A DNA stretch of 64,000 nucleotides from Methylotenera sp. G11 (GTDB taxonomy: Bacteria > Pseudomonadota > Gammaproteobacteria > Burkholderiales > Methylophilaceae). Shown here piece after piece: positions 18,012-28,006 of this stretch (positions are counted from its first letter, which is position 1; each line of letters starts with the position of its first letter). The notes beneath the pieces are model-generated. The model was not told the DNA's origin and searched no databases. It saw nothing but the letters and a program-made list of their open reading frames with translations. The stretch spans positions 1,054,001 through 1,118,000 of the forward strand of contig NZ_JUHH01000001.1 of NCBI RefSeq assembly GCF_000799735.1, given 5' to 3'. The position numbers were made by a program, and so were the translations under genes.

Positions 18012-18890
18012 CTATTTTAAAGGAATGAAGTCCAGCTCGCCCGCTTTCATGTCCGGTACAAGCAGATACGCCTCGTCCTTGGTGATGGCGATATCAGCTG
18101 CAGCCTGATAACCCGACCTGACCACAGCCACATCGCCTTTGGTGTTCACGCTGAATACCTTGCCATTCTTCCAGTCACTCACATACATGGTACCGTTAGA
18201 GTGATGCACCAGACCGTCACCGCCGCCAAAGCCTTCAGCAATGTCTGTAAGCTGTCCGGTTTGTGTGTTCAGGCTATATAAAATACCGGATGCAAAATCC
18301 ACCTCCAGCAGGAAGTTACCGGTATCATCCGCCAGCAGTCCATTCGGGCCTGCGATACGGGCATCCTGCTTATCATTGATCAGCAGCGTCACCTGGCCTT
18401 TGGCGTCAATCCTGTAAATGGCACCGCCACCGCCTTTGCCCAATACGTCACCGCTGTCGCTTACGTAAAGGTTGCCCTGCGGGTCGGCTTCCAGGTCATT
18501 CAGGAATATAGGCGGACTCGGGAAGGCAGTGCTGGCAACAAACACACTGGTTTTACCGTCGGGGCCAATCCTGATGATTTTATTCTTATCGGCTGCATAC
18601 AAGTACTGACCGATGATCGCCAGCCCTTTCGGGTCATCCAGGCCGGTAGCAAAAACCGCTGTTTTGCCGTTGCGGTCAAGTACCGTAATCTGCCCGTCGC
18701 CATCTTTACCGAACTCATTGATTTCGGAAATATAAATGCGACCGTCCCTGGCCTGCACCACTGATTCCGGTGTTTTCAGGCCGGTGATTTTCTGCGGATG
18801 GTTAAGCGCCGTTTTTACCGTGCCATGGCAACCGATTACCATGGCAGCGGATGCCAGCAATGCTGCATACTTGTAATGATTTTTCAACAT
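18012..18890 (-). CDS. SMP-30/NHL-type beta-propeller lipoprotein
   Basis: Protein of 292 residues with a lipobox (MVIGC, Cys at 21), so it is probably a lipid-anchored periplasmic protein. The rest consists of repeated blades such as ARDGRIYISEI, DPQGNLYVSDSGDVLG and HSNGTMYVSDWKNGKVF, typical of SMP-30/gluconolactonase or NHL propellers. Metal-ligand positions cannot be assigned with confidence, so lactonase activity is only possible. It is the last gene of the exported redox cluster, nine bases after the preceding gene. A good ribosome-binding site (AAGGGGAAATC) precedes the ATG. Confidence 0.82.
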   Translation of the reverse strand: MLKNHYKYAALLASAAMVIGCHGTVKTALNHPQKITGLKTPESVVQARDGRIYISEINEFGKDGDGQITVLDRNGKTAVFATGLDDPKGLAIIGQYLYAADKNKIIRIGPDGKTSVFVASTAFPSPPIFLNDLEADPQGNLYVSDSGDVLGKGGGGAIYRIDAKGQVTLLINDKQDARIAGPNGLLADDTGNFLLEVDFASGILYSLNTQTGQLTDIAEGFGGGDGLVHHSNGTMYVSDWKNGKVFSVNTKGDVAVVRSGYQAAADIAITKDEAYLLVPDMKAGELDFIPLK

Positions 18891-18899
18891 GATTTCCCC

Positions 18900-19499
18900 T
18901 TAAAACGGTAAAGCGCGGCGCAATGCATTTGTCGGCAGCAATGTCACCATGCTGCATGGCGTTGTCTCTGCGGCCTGGTTTGCGGCAGCGCCGAACTGTG
19001 CCTGCAATGCATTGTCTGCTTTCATTTTGCTTACCACATGGTCTATCGCCAATGCATAGGACTGTTTGATACGGGTTTCAGCCTGCAAACCCAGCGTGCC
19101 GCGCACATTGGCCTCACCCACGTAGGTGCCGATGTGCTTACCGATCCCGGTATAAACCTCGGCTGTCACTTTGCCGTAGAATTGCTGCACCTGCGGGTTG
19201 TAGAACATTTTTGGCTGCAGCCATACCAGCGCACGCCCCGACTGGTTGGCGTCACAGACTTCCACTTTGCCGTATGCCTTGCCTAGTTTATCAACGGCAA
19301 TGGCTTCTACCGGCGGCCCCTGGTAAAACCAGTAATCAGTATAGGGGTGCCAGAGCTTGATCGGGTTGGTGAACTCCACAGGCTGGATATAAACCAGCAT
19401 GTCGGGGCCGGGCGCAGCGTTTGCAGTACTTTCCGCCCATGCGCCGAAACTCAGCATCAGACCTGAAACCACCCACCATTTACTTATATGTTTTTTCAT
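18900..19499 (-). CDS. Unrecognised exported protein in redox cluster
   Basis: Protein of 199 residues that I cannot assign to a family. The ATG at 19499 gives a Sec signal peptide (MKKHISKWWVVSGLMLSFG, cut near AWA or NAA). The mature part has an aromatic-rich patch (LWHPYTDYWFYQGPP), two well-separated Cys and a C-terminal helix region (SYALAIDHVVSKMKAD). The aromatic patch could bind a carbohydrate or flat cofactor, which is speculation. It lies between the sorbosone-dehydrogenase-like and SMP-30-like genes with 9-10-base gaps, so it belongs to the same operon. Confidence 0.75.
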   Translation of the reverse strand: MKKHISKWWVVSGLMLSFGAWAESTANAAPGPDMLVYIQPVEFTNPIKLWHPYTDYWFYQGPPVEAIAVDKLGKAYGKVEVCDANQSGRALVWLQPKMFYNPQVQQFYGKVTAEVYTGIGKHIGTYVGEANVRGTLGLQAETRIKQSYALAIDHVVSKMKADNALQAQFGAAANQAAETTPCSMVTLLPTNALRRALPF

Positions 19500-19509
19500 T
19501 TTATTTTCT

Positions 19510-20739
19510 CTATTTACCTTGATAACTAATACGATATATCGCGCCTGAATCATCATCTGATACATAAAGGGCGCCATCAGGCCCTACCGCCACATCTACC
19601 GGCCGCCCGAAAACCTGATTCCTTTTGAGCCAGCCGCTGTCAGCATTATTGACCAGCCAGCCCGTTGCGAAATCTTCTACTTTGACAGGTTTATTATCCC
19701 TGAATTTCACGCGCACCAGTTGATAGCCTGCCGGTTGTTTCCGGTTCCATGAGCCATGCAAGGCAACTATCGCATCCGATTTATACTCCGCAGGCCAGTT
19801 TGTCCTGTCCAGGAAAGTGATGCCTATCGGCGTGGTATGCGATATGAATGTAATGGCGGGAGCCTGCGCGGCCTTGCAGAACTCCGGTTCGGCCTTGAAA
19901 TTCGGGTCTTCTATCATCGCCTTACTGCCGGGGTCGCCCCAGCAATGCGGCCAACCGTAATGCTTACCGGCCTCGATTTTATTCAGGTGCTCAGGTGGAA
20001 TCTCATCATTGACCTTACCGCCTACGCTATCTGCACGGTTATCTGCCCCGTTGTTGGTAGCATACATGTCACCGGTTACCGGATGCCAGGCAAAGCCCTG
20101 GGAATTGCGCAAGCCCCTGGCCCATATCGCAGACGGTTCATGCCTGCCTAGCGCAGTTAACGCTCCCGCAGGCTTGCCATCTATGGTGTAGCGCAGTATC
20201 GTGGCTCGCGAGGGATTACTCTCCAGGCACACATTACAGCTTGAACCTACATTGATATATAAATAACCGTCTGGACCAAGCTTGATCGTTTTAAGCCGGT
20301 GCCCGCCCGTGGGCAGGTTCGAGATCAACGGCTCTGCCGCAGACCAGCGGCCATTGACCCGCCTGATTTTCACTACGCCATCCTGATTGGCGATCAGCAG
20401 GGCGTCGCCGACAAAAGCCAGACCCTGCGGAAAATTCAGCCCTTGCGCTACCGTCACCACTTCATCCGCGATGCCGTCCTTGTTCGCATCCGGCAGCATC
20501 AGCACTCTGCCGCCTGCCGATGAAGACACGAACAGGTTGCCGTCCGCATCAAATGCCATGAACCTGGCACTGCTTAACAGCTTGCCCTGCTTACTGGAAC
20601 CGGAGGCAAATTGCGTCAGCTTGAAACCGGCAGGCAGCCTGATCACGGCCTCATCTGCATCCGCAGGCTTCCCCATTGTGGCCAGGCAGGCACCAAAAAC
20701 AAAGGCAAATAGAACACTGGAACGTAAATTGATGTACAT
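19510..20739 (-). CDS. Exported glucose/sorbosone dehydrogenase-like beta-propeller (PQQ type)
   Basis: Protein of 409 residues with a signal peptide (start at ATG 20739: MYINLRSSVLFAFVFGACLA) and a six-bladed propeller like soluble aldose sugar and L-sorbosone dehydrogenases. Landmarks are PTGGHRLKTIKLGPDGYLY with the family His, SSCNVCLESN, ARGLRNSQGFAWHP, WPHCWGDP and a late ALHGSWNRKQP. Such enzymes use PQQ to oxidise sugars in the periplasm and pass electrons to cytochromes or quinone; cofactor and substrate are inferred. It lies 17 bases after the flavoprotein gene, which hints at shared electron flow. Confidence 0.85.
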   Translation of the reverse strand: MYINLRSSVLFAFVFGACLATMGKPADADEAVIRLPAGFKLTQFASGSSKQGKLLSSARFMAFDADGNLFVSSSAGGRVLMLPDANKDGIADEVVTVAQGLNFPQGLAFVGDALLIANQDGVVKIRRVNGRWSAAEPLISNLPTGGHRLKTIKLGPDGYLYINVGSSCNVCLESNPSRATILRYTIDGKPAGALTALGRHEPSAIWARGLRNSQGFAWHPVTGDMYATNNGADNRADSVGGKVNDEIPPEHLNKIEAGKHYGWPHCWGDPGSKAMIEDPNFKAEPEFCKAAQAPAITFISHTTPIGITFLDRTNWPAEYKSDAIVALHGSWNRKQPAGYQLVRVKFRDNKPVKVEDFATGWLVNNADSGWLKRNQVFGRPVDVAVGPDGALYVSDDDSGAIYRISYQGK

Positions 20740-20756
20740 GATACCAATCCCGATCA

Positions 20757-22034
20757 TCAGGTCAGGATGTCTGACCAGATATTGTGTGCCCATGCGCCTG
20801 CATACGTGCCCTCCTGCTCGCTGGGGGCAGCCGAAACACCGCCACCCTCTGCAGAAACCATGATCTTTTTCGCAGCGTCATAGCGATATACATTCGCGAC
20901 ATGCATTGCCGATTTATCAGACACATAGCTATAGCAGGTATTTGCAAATACTGGCGCCGGGTCAGGCTCTGCACCTGCCATCAACTGCACGATGGCATTG
21001 GCGCAGATTTTCGCCTGATTGCTTGCCATGTGCGCGGACTTGGGCAACGCCGCGGAGACTGCATCACCGATGACATGCACATTGGCAGCAAGCCTGGATT
21101 CATAAGTCAGGAAATCAACCTCACACCAGCGCTTGTCTACATTGTTAAGCCGTGCCATTTGCGCAGGCTTGCCGGCACGCTGCGGTGGAATCACATTCAG
21201 CACATCGGCGCGTACGGTTTCAAATTCTGTGTTAACGGTTCTGCTGGCTACATCGACGGCAACCAATGCGTTATTCGGCCGGTAATCCACCAAGCCAGCG
21301 TACATTTCATTAAATACTTTGGTAAACAGGCCTTTTTTAGAAATGATCTCTGCATTCGCATCCAGCACAACCACTTTAGATTTCGGCTTGTGGTTTTTGA
21401 AGTAGAACGCCACCTGCGCAGCCCGCTCATAAGGCCCCGGCGGACAGCGGTAAGGCGCGGCCGGCACATTCATGACGAACACGCCCCCATCTGGCATCGC
21501 TTCCAGCTGTTTGCGTAAATTAACGGTTTGCCAGCCGGCTTTCCATGCGTGGGGCACCTGTTTTTGTGCCTCAGCGCTTTGCAGGGTTGGCAGGCCATCG
21601 TAAATAAAATCCACTCCCGGCGCGATGATTAACCTGTCATAGCTTAATTCGCCCCGCGCCAGGCTGACTTTTCTCGCATCTGTGTCAATGGCTGTCACCT
21701 GATCCTGTACCCACTGGATGCCATGATTGGCTTTGAGCAGCCGGTAGTCAAAGGTCAAGTCATCTATGGATTGACTGCCACCCAGCACCAGGTTGCTTAA
21801 AGGGCAGGAAACAAACTGCCGGTTAGGTTCAACCACGATCACTTCAATGGCGCCCAGACTCCACATGCGCAGATATTTTGCAGCTGCGGCACCGGCATAA
21901 CCACCGCCAATCACCACCACGCGACCAACCGGCGGCCTGCTTGCCCTGGCAAATGCCGTCAGGCCATGCGCAGACAAACCCGCCATGGTCAGCAATCCGG
22001 CCAGCTTGATAAAGTCGCGGCGATCAGTTTGCAT
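20757..22034 (-). CDS. Flavocytochrome c sulfide dehydrogenase-type flavoprotein (FccB-like)
   Basis: Exported FAD oxidoreductase of 425 residues. A twin-arginine signal (TDRRDFIKLAG) precedes the FAD-binding VVIGGGYAGAAAAKYL. Cys residues match those of FccB by position: C77 in VSCPLSN (covalent FAD attachment in FccB), C197 in APYRCPPGPYERA and C366 in ANTCYSYV (redox disulfide pair). FccB oxidises sulfide with electrons passing to FccA; a different substrate is possible in this setting. It overlaps the cytochrome gene by 11 bases. Confidence 0.88.
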   Translation of the reverse strand: MQTDRRDFIKLAGLLTMAGLSAHGLTAFARASRPPVGRVVVIGGGYAGAAAAKYLRMWSLGAIEVIVVEPNRQFVSCPLSNLVLGGSQSIDDLTFDYRLLKANHGIQWVQDQVTAIDTDARKVSLARGELSYDRLIIAPGVDFIYDGLPTLQSAEAQKQVPHAWKAGWQTVNLRKQLEAMPDGGVFVMNVPAAPYRCPPGPYERAAQVAFYFKNHKPKSKVVVLDANAEIISKKGLFTKVFNEMYAGLVDYRPNNALVAVDVASRTVNTEFETVRADVLNVIPPQRAGKPAQMARLNNVDKRWCEVDFLTYESRLAANVHVIGDAVSAALPKSAHMASNQAKICANAIVQLMAGAEPDPAPVFANTCYSYVSDKSAMHVANVYRYDAAKKIMVSAEGGGVSAAPSEQEGTYAGAWAHNIWSDILT

Positions 22035-22410
22035 GGTCTGCCTGCAATTTCTGTGATTTTAAAGTGACCGGCGTTTTTGGCGCCAACCTGGAGAAATATT
22101 CAGCCAAGGCTGTGATTTCGTCTGAAGTCAGGCCTTTGGCATGACGCTGCATGACGGTGGCAGGACGCTCACCTGATTTGAATGCCGTTAATTGGGCGAT
22201 GATGTCAGCTTTTTGAACTCCGGCAAGCGCAGGAATGGAATCCGCACCGTTATTGCCGGATACCGCATTACCTTGTGTGCCATGGCAGGCAGCGCAGGAG
22301 GCTGCCAGGCTGCGAATATGTACATCGGATGCCGATGCAATATCTGCCGCATTTGCAATCATCGGGCTGAAAAGCCCGATGATTGCTGCTGATGCGATCG
22401 TTTTTTTCAA
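22024..22410 (-). CDS. Class I cytochrome c, partner of the FCSD-type flavoprotein
   Basis: Periplasmic monohaem cytochrome of 128 residues. A signal peptide (MKKTIASAAIIGLF, cut near ANA) precedes the haem-binding CAACH at 39-43; M87 in ATVMQRHAKGL is the likely distal ligand. It resembles one half of cytochrome c4/FccA. The start is a TTG at 22410, supported by AAGGA seven bases upstream and by the signal peptide beginning there. It is first in the five-gene operon, so it should be the electron acceptor for the flavoprotein and perhaps for the sugar-dehydrogenase-like protein. Confidence 0.88.
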   Translation of the reverse strand: MKKTIASAAIIGLFSPMIANAADIASASDVHIRSLAASCAACHGTQGNAVSGNNGADSIPALAGVQKADIIAQLTAFKSGERPATVMQRHAKGLTSDEITALAEYFSRLAPKTPVTLKSQKLQADHAN

Positions 22411-22507
22411 ACAATATTCCTTAAAATATTGCTATCGGCCCATACCCGAACGTGCTGGACGAATCCGATATGATTAGAAAAAACTACAGTTCAAGAACAA
22501 TTTACAG

Positions 22508-22999
22508 TTACAGACACTTCTCTTCCATACAGCCGTCATCGTTAACACCTAATGATTTAAGCAGTGTGACCATTTTTTCATTACCCAGATCTGTCATGGC
22601 GCGGATCAGGCTGACATCGCCACGCATTTTTTTATTCACATCTGCGCCTTTAGCTGCAAGGTATTTCACCATTTCCTCATTGTTATTGTAAGCAGCATGG
22701 TGGAAAGCAGTCAGTTTGTTGACGGGATGGGCGTAATCAATATCAGCGCCATGCTCAACGAAGTATTTCACTAGTTCGAACTGGTTCTTGGATGCGGCCA
22801 TCAACAGCGGCGGCCATGCAAAATAGCTCACATTAAGATCCACACCGGCTTCAACATATTTTTTTACAACCTTGAGATTACCCTCACCGATCGCCTGCGC
22901 AAAATCAACGGATTCTTCATCCGTCAGGGCTTTGGCTGCCATGGCATTGAATGAAAAACTTAACACTAATGCTGCTAATACAACTCTTAAAAAATTCAT
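22508..22999 (-). CDS. Small exported ankyrin-repeat protein
   Basis: Protein of 163 residues with a signal peptide (MNFLRVVLAALVLSFSFNAM, cut near AMA) and about four ankyrin repeats. Examples are FAWPPLLMAASKNQFELV and NKLTAFHHAAYNNNEEMV. It ends with a short Cys pair (DDGCMEEKCL) that could form a disulfide. The role is unknown. It stands between purL and the cytochrome gene on the same strand, separated from each by its own gap. Confidence 0.82.
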   Translation of the reverse strand: MNFLRVVLAALVLSFSFNAMAAKALTDEESVDFAQAIGEGNLKVVKKYVEAGVDLNVSYFAWPPLLMAASKNQFELVKYFVEHGADIDYAHPVNKLTAFHHAAYNNNEEMVKYLAAKGADVNKKMRGDVSLIRAMTDLGNEKMVTLLKSLGVNDDGCMEEKCL

Positions 23000-23047
23000 G
23001 TACCCATCTCCAAAGTCATTTATTAAATTTTTACTTCTGTTTTTATA

Positions 23048-26000
23048 TTACGCTATATAGCGTCTTGCATTCTGGAACATACGCAACCATGCACTATCTT
23101 CCGCATCGCCGCAACGCTGCCATGTGTTCTGCACGTTGCGGATCACGCGTTCTGGATGTGGCATCATAATACTAAAACGCCCATCCGTGCTTGTTAAACC
23201 GGTCACCCCTTGCGGCGAACCGTTTGGATTAAACGGATAAACCTCGGTAGCGGCTGATGCATGGTCTACAAAGCGCATCGTCACCAGCTTTTGTGCCAGC
23301 AACTCATTGACAGCGCCCGCCTGAGAAAATTCCGCAAAGCCTTCGCCATGTGCAACCGCAATCGGCAGTTTGCTGCCGGCCATGCCGTTAAAGAACAGTG
23401 ACGGCGACTCCAGAATCTCCACCATGCTCAGGCGCGCTTCAAACTGCTCGGACTTGTTGCGCACAAAATGCGGCCAATGTGCAGCGCCCGGAATCAATTC
23501 ACGCAGGTTACTCATCATCTGGCAGCCGTTACATACGCCAAGCGCAAAACTATCATCGCGGTGGAAGAACGCAGAGAACTCATCACGCGCACGTGAATTG
23601 AACAGGATGGATTTTGCCCAGCCTTCACCCGCGCCCAGCACGTCGCCGTAAGAGAAACCGCCGCAGGCGACAAAACCTGCGAAGTCTTTCAATGACACAC
23701 GACCGGAGATGATGTCGCTCATGTGCACGTCATAAGCGGCAAAACCGGCACGGTCGAATGATACTGCCATTTCCACATGGCCGTTTACGCCCTGCTCACG
23801 CAGGATCGCCATTTTCGGACGTGCGCCGGTGGCAATGTAAGGCGCTGCGATGTTCTCGGCAGGATTGAAGGCTGGCTCGGAAAACAAGCCACGGTCGGCC
23901 TCATTCAGCAGGCGGTCATACTCCTGCTGAGCGCTCAACGGATTATCACGCAGCTTCTGCATCCGGTAAGTAGTTTCAGACCAAATTCTATGTAAAGTTA
24001 CGCGGGTATCGCTGAACACGACTTTGCCGTTCTGTTTGATCGTTATCTGATTATCGTTAACTACGTCACCAATAACGTGTGCAAGGCCGTTAAACTGGGC
24101 AGCAATCGCTACTGCATCCTGTGCAGCCACCTGAATCACGGCACCCAGTTCTTCATTGTAAAGCGCGCTCACCACATCGCCCGGCAGTGCTGACACATCG
24201 GCATCGATGCCGCAGTGACCGGCAAACGCCATCTCAACCAGTGTAGTAAACAAGCCGCCGTCTGAACGGTCATGGTAAGCCAAGAGCTTGCCGGCTTTGT
24301 TCAGCTGCTGAATCGTGTTGAAGAAATGCTTGAGCTGGTTCGCATCATCCACATCCGGCGCGGTATCGCCTACTTCGCCATACACCTGCGCCAGGCTGGA
24401 GCCGCCCATGCGGTTTTTACCTGCACCCAAATCAATCAGAACCAATTTAGACGCAACATCGGTTTGCAGTTGCGGCGTCAAGGTTTTTCGCGCATCCGGT
24501 GTGGCGGCAAACGCAGTCACCACCAGTGAAATCGGCGAGGTCACGGCTTTATTCTCGCCGTTATCGTTCCACACCGTTTTCATGCTCATAGAGTCTTTAC
24601 CCACCGGAATGCTCACGCCCAGTTGCGGGCACAGTTCCATGCCTACCGCTTTTACGGTTGCAAACAGCGCGGCATCTTCACCGGCATGCCCTGCCGGCGC
24701 CATCCAGTTGGCAGACAGTTTCAGCTCGCTGATGTCATCAATCAGGCTGGCAGCGATATTGGTGATGGATTCACCAATCGCCATGCGGCCGGAAGCCGGC
24801 GCGTTAATCAACGCCAGCGGCGCCTTTTCACCGATGGCGAAAGCCTCGCCACGGTAGGTTTCATAACCGGCTACGGTCACGCCAACGTCAGCCACCGGCA
24901 CCTGCCATGGCCCTACCATCTGTTCACGTGCCACCAAACCTGTCACGGAGCGGTCGCCGATGGTAATCAGGAAAGTCTTGTCAGCCACGCCCGGCAAGCG
25001 CAGCACGCGCGCCGCAGCTTCTTTCAAATCAATGCTGCCGGTATCAAAGGCTTTTAACTGCTTTGTCGCGCTTTTCACATCGCGCGTCATTTTTGGCGGC
25101 TTGCCCAGCAATACGGATAAATCCATATCCACCGGTTTGTTGTCAAAATGGCTGTCAGCCACAGTCAGGTGACGCTGTTCTGTCGCATAACCCACCACGG
25201 CAAACGGGCAACGCTCGCGCTCGCAGATTTCCTTGAAACGCGGCAGGTCCTCTTTGGCGATCGCCATCACGTAGCGCTCCTGCGCTTCGTTGCTCCACAG
25301 CTCACGCGGTGACATGCCTGGCTCTTCGTTGTGCACGTCACGCAGCTGGAACAATGCGCCTACGCCTGCGTCATTCACCAGCTCCGGGAAGGCATTGGAG
25401 ATACCTCCCGCGCCCACGTCATGGATGCTCAAGATCGGGTTGGCATCACCCAGTTGCCAGCAGCGGTCAATCACTTCCTGCGCACGGCGCTCCAGTTCAG
25501 GGTTGCCGCGCTGCACGGAGTCGAAGTCCAGGTTCTCGACGTTGCTGCCGGTATCCATGCTGGAAGCAGCACCGCCGCCCAAACCGATCAGCATTGCTGG
25601 GCCGCCCAGCTGAATCAGCGCAGCACCGGGGGGTATCGGGTTCTTTTTGGAGTGTTTTGCAGAAATGCTGCCGATACCGCCAGCCAGCATGATGGGCTTG
25701 TGGTAACCGCGCACTTCGGTTTGGCCATCAGCGCCAGGCGCAGCTATTTCCAGCGTGCGGAAATAACCGGTAATGTTCGGGCGGCCAAATTCATTGTTGT
25801 AAGCCGCACCGCCCAAAGGGCCGTCAATCATGATCTGCAATGGTGAAGCAATGCGGCCAGGTTTGCCGTAAGCCGCGGATTCCCAAGGCTGGGTAAAATC
25901 TGGAATATTCAGGTTCGACACTGAAAAGCCGGTCAGGCCTGCTTTAGGTTTTGAACCGCTGCCGGTGGCGCCTTCGTCACGGATTTCACCGCCTGCGCCG

Positions 26001-26971
26001 GTTGCCGCACCCGCAAATGGCGAGATTGCGGTCGGATGGTTATGCGTTTCCACCTTCATCAGGTAGTGCATGTCTTCTTCAACGACGCTGTACGCGCCGT
26101 CCTTAGTAGGATAGAAACGTTTAGTCGGCTCGCCGTCTTTCTGGCCGGCCACGATAGATGCGTTGTCAGAATAAGCCACCACGGTCTTGCCCGGGTTCAG
26201 CTTGTGCGTATTGCGTATCATGCCGAACAGCGACATTTCCTGCTGCTGGCCGTCAATCACCCAATCCGCGTTGAAGATTTTGTGGCGGCAGTGCTCGGAG
26301 TTGGCCTGCGCAAACATCATCAATTCAACATCAGTCGGGTTGCGCTGCATTCTGGTGAAATTGTCAAACAGGTAATCCACTTCATCCGGTGACAGCGCCA
26401 GCCCCATATCGCTATTGGCCTGATTTAATGCGGCTTTTCCGCCTTGCAGGACATCTACGGTACACAGTGGTTTAGGCGTATCGGTATGGTAGAGCTTCGC
26501 CGCATCCGCCAGCGCCGGAAATACAGATTCCGTCATGCGGTCGTGTATCAGCGGCAACAGCTGCTGGCGTTCCGCCGCACTCAAGGGCTGGCCGTTTTTA
26601 GTTTTAATGTAATAGGCAATGCCGCGCTCCACGCGCTGGATTTCCGGCAAACCGCAATGGTTCACAATATCGGTTGCACGCGATGCCCAAGGTGAAATCG
26701 TACCCACGCGCGGCAGCACCAGAATCAGCTCGCCCTGAGCATCCTCAACCTGCATGCTTGGCCCGTACGTCAGGATCTGATTGAGCGTATTTTCCTGCCC
26801 GGCGGAAAGCGCACTTTCCACCCAGGCAAAGTGCCAGAACTCAGCATATACATGGCCGATATTCGGGCAAATTTCATCCAGCTTTTTCTGGATTTTCTCA
26901 ATACGGAACGGTGACAAGGCAGCACTGCCGCGCAGGCTGATCATTTGGGGGGTAGGATTGGATTGGCTCAT
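23048..26971 (-). CDS. purL: Phosphoribosylformylglycinamidine synthase
   Basis: Large single-chain FGAM synthase, 1307 residues, converting FGAR, glutamine and ATP to FGAM in purine synthesis. The N-terminal PurS-like part, the two AIRS-type synthetase repeats ([19 protein letters not shown] in the first) and the C-terminal class I glutaminase ([12 protein letters not shown] with the catalytic Cys, PHPERV with the catalytic His) are all present. I prefer the ATG at 26971 (MSQSNPTPQ); an upstream ATG adds seven residues. Its length matches the proteobacterial long form. Confidence 0.97.
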   Translation of the reverse strand: MSQSNPTPQMISLRGSAALSPFRIEKIQKKLDEICPNIGHVYAEFWHFAWVESALSAGQENTLNQILTYGPSMQVEDAQGELILVLPRVGTISPWASRATDIVNHCGLPEIQRVERGIAYYIKTKNGQPLSAAERQQLLPLIHDRMTESVFPALADAAKLYHTDTPKPLCTVDVLQGGKAALNQANSDMGLALSPDEVDYLFDNFTRMQRNPTDVELMMFAQANSEHCRHKIFNADWVIDGQQQEMSLFGMIRNTHKLNPGKTVVAYSDNASIVAGQKDGEPTKRFYPTKDGAYSVVEEDMHYLMKVETHNHPTAISPFAGAATGAGGEIRDEGATGSGSKPKAGLTGFSVSNLNIPDFTQPWESAAYGKPGRIASPLQIMIDGPLGGAAYNNEFGRPNITGYFRTLEIAAPGADGQTEVRGYHKPIMLAGGIGSISAKHSKKNPIPPGAALIQLGGPAMLIGLGGGAASSMDTGSNVENLDFDSVQRGNPELERRAQEVIDRCWQLGDANPILSIHDVGAGGISNAFPELVNDAGVGALFQLRDVHNEEPGMSPRELWSNEAQERYVMAIAKEDLPRFKEICERERCPFAVVGYATEQRHLTVADSHFDNKPVDMDLSVLLGKPPKMTRDVKSATKQLKAFDTGSIDLKEAAARVLRLPGVADKTFLITIGDRSVTGLVAREQMVGPWQVPVADVGVTVAGYETYRGEAFAIGEKAPLALINAPASGRMAIGESITNIAASLIDDISELKLSANWMAPAGHAGEDAALFATVKAVGMELCPQLGVSIPVGKDSMSMKTVWNDNGENKAVTSPISLVVTAFAATPDARKTLTPQLQTDVASKLVLIDLGAGKNRMGGSSLAQVYGEVGDTAPDVDDANQLKHFFNTIQQLNKAGKLLAYHDRSDGGLFTTLVEMAFAGHCGIDADVSALPGDVVSALYNEELGAVIQVAAQDAVAIAAQFNGLAHVIGDVVNDNQITIKQNGKVVFSDTRVTLHRIWSETTYRMQKLRDNPLSAQQEYDRLLNEADRGLFSEPAFNPAENIAAPYIATGARPKMAILREQGVNGHVEMAVSFDRAGFAAYDVHMSDIISGRVSLKDFAGFVACGGFSYGDVLGAGEGWAKSILFNSRARDEFSAFFHRDDSFALGVCNGCQMMSNLRELIPGAAHWPHFVRNKSEQFEARLSMVEILESPSLFFNGMAGSKLPIAVAHGEGFAEFSQAGAVNELLAQKLVTMRFVDHASAATEVYPFNPNGSPQGVTGLTSTDGRFSIMMPHPERVIRNVQNTWQRCGDAEDSAWLRMFQNARRYIA

Positions 26972-27023
26972 TAAAACTCGGCTAAATATCAATGATTTGA
27001 ATAAAGCAGAATTTTAACAGATT

Positions 27024-27073
27024 AGCGGCGATTCCGCCGCTTAAACGGCGACATAAATCGGGTTTATATCGCC
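27024..27073. other. Two consecutive hairpins between DUF4197 gene and purL
   Basis: AGCGGCG-ATTC-CGCCGCT (27024-27041) is followed by GGCGACATAAA-TCGGG-TTTATATCGCC (27047-27073), which pairs with one mismatch. On the minus strand they lie after the DUF4197 gene and ahead of the purL start. No T tract follows, so they could be a weak terminator, a processing site or a leader structure. Confidence 0.45.
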
Positions 27074-27150
27074 ATTTACGGAATTCACAGAAACTGGTGT
27101 TTTAATGCCTGTGCATAATGGCAGCGTCGCGAAAACGGCATCGCCATGCA

Positions 27151-27837
27151 CTAATTGCTCAGCGCGCCAAACACCTTTTTGAGCAAAGCGCTGCTCTGCC
27201 CGATCGGGTCTTTGCGAATGGCGGCTTCCTCTTTTGCCATCATCAGGTAAACGCCATCCAGCGTTTTCTGCGTGACGTACTGCTCAAGGTTTACCTGCTC
27301 TTTTTTCACCACGCCGAACTGGCTGCCCATTTCGGCATATTTATTGTACTGCTGCGCAAGCTGTACATTCTCGGTCGCTTTTTTCACGATAGGCAGAAAC
27401 TTCTCCGCCATCTGCTTCGAGGTGGTTTTTTTAAAATACTGCGTTGCGGCATCATCGCCACCGGTCAGGATGTTTTTTGCATCGGTGACGGTCATTTTCT
27501 TTGCAGAATCCACCAGCAAGGCTTTGGCTTCCGGCACTGCAGCTTCTGCCGCGCGGTTCATTTTAAGCACCAGCTCGTCTGCCTGTGCGCCCATCCCCAG
27601 CATGCGCATTGCTTTCTCGGTTTTTTTCAGCGCATCCGGCAGCGGGATCTTAACTTCTTTATTGCCCAGGAAACCATCCGTCTTGCTCAGCTCGCTGACA
27701 GCTTTGCCTGCCCCCTGGATCAACGCGGTTTTAAGGCCGCTGCTGGCTTCAGCATTGGTCAGGTCAGCAACTCCCTGCGCGCTGGCGTGCCCGGCAAATA
27801 ATGCAAAAATTAAAACTGCAGATAATAAACGTCGCAT
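27151..27837 (-). CDS. DUF4197 family exported protein
   Basis: Protein of 228 residues with a Sec signal peptide (MRRLLSAVLIFALFAGHASA) and an all-helical mature part. IKIPLP-type (KEVKIPLPDALKK), MNRAAEAAVPEAKALL and LDGVYLMMAKEEAAIRKDP segments match the DUF4197 family as I know it. Function is unknown; members are periplasmic and common in proteobacteria. It lies between glgP and purL on the same strand, with hairpins downstream. Confidence 0.87.
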   Translation of the reverse strand: MRRLLSAVLIFALFAGHASAQGVADLTNAEASSGLKTALIQGAGKAVSELSKTDGFLGNKEVKIPLPDALKKTEKAMRMLGMGAQADELVLKMNRAAEAAVPEAKALLVDSAKKMTVTDAKNILTGGDDAATQYFKKTTSKQMAEKFLPIVKKATENVQLAQQYNKYAEMGSQFGVVKKEQVNLEQYVTQKTLDGVYLMMAKEEAAIRKDPIGQSSALLKKVFGALSN

Positions 27838-28006
27838 GACTTTCTCCGGTTATTTTCGAGGATCTGTAAATAACAATAGCTTAGCGCAAATCATGGTTAA
27901 TGCAACACCAGCAGCAGATATTTACGCCAAGCGAGCAGTACAACAAACCTGCGGACGAAGCCTGTGCGGCCGGGCTTTGCTTCACCACACCCGGCCTGAA
28001 CATGCA

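Noticed and set aside
20784-21518. Open frame of 244 codons on the plus strand
   Set aside because: Antisense to the FCSD-type flavoprotein gene; composition is typical of a shadow frame, rich in Cys, His and Arg.
23050-23063. Palindrome ACGCTATATAGCGT
   Set aside because: It lies within the last codons and stop region of purL with no T tract; short palindromes of this size are expected by chance.
27118-27801. Open frame of 227 codons on the plus strand
   Set aside because: Antisense to the DUF4197 gene, which has a clear signal peptide and family motifs.
27968-27996. GGCCGGG...CCCGGCC inverted repeat after glgP
   Set aside because: The 15-base loop and absence of T on either side make it a poor terminator candidate.
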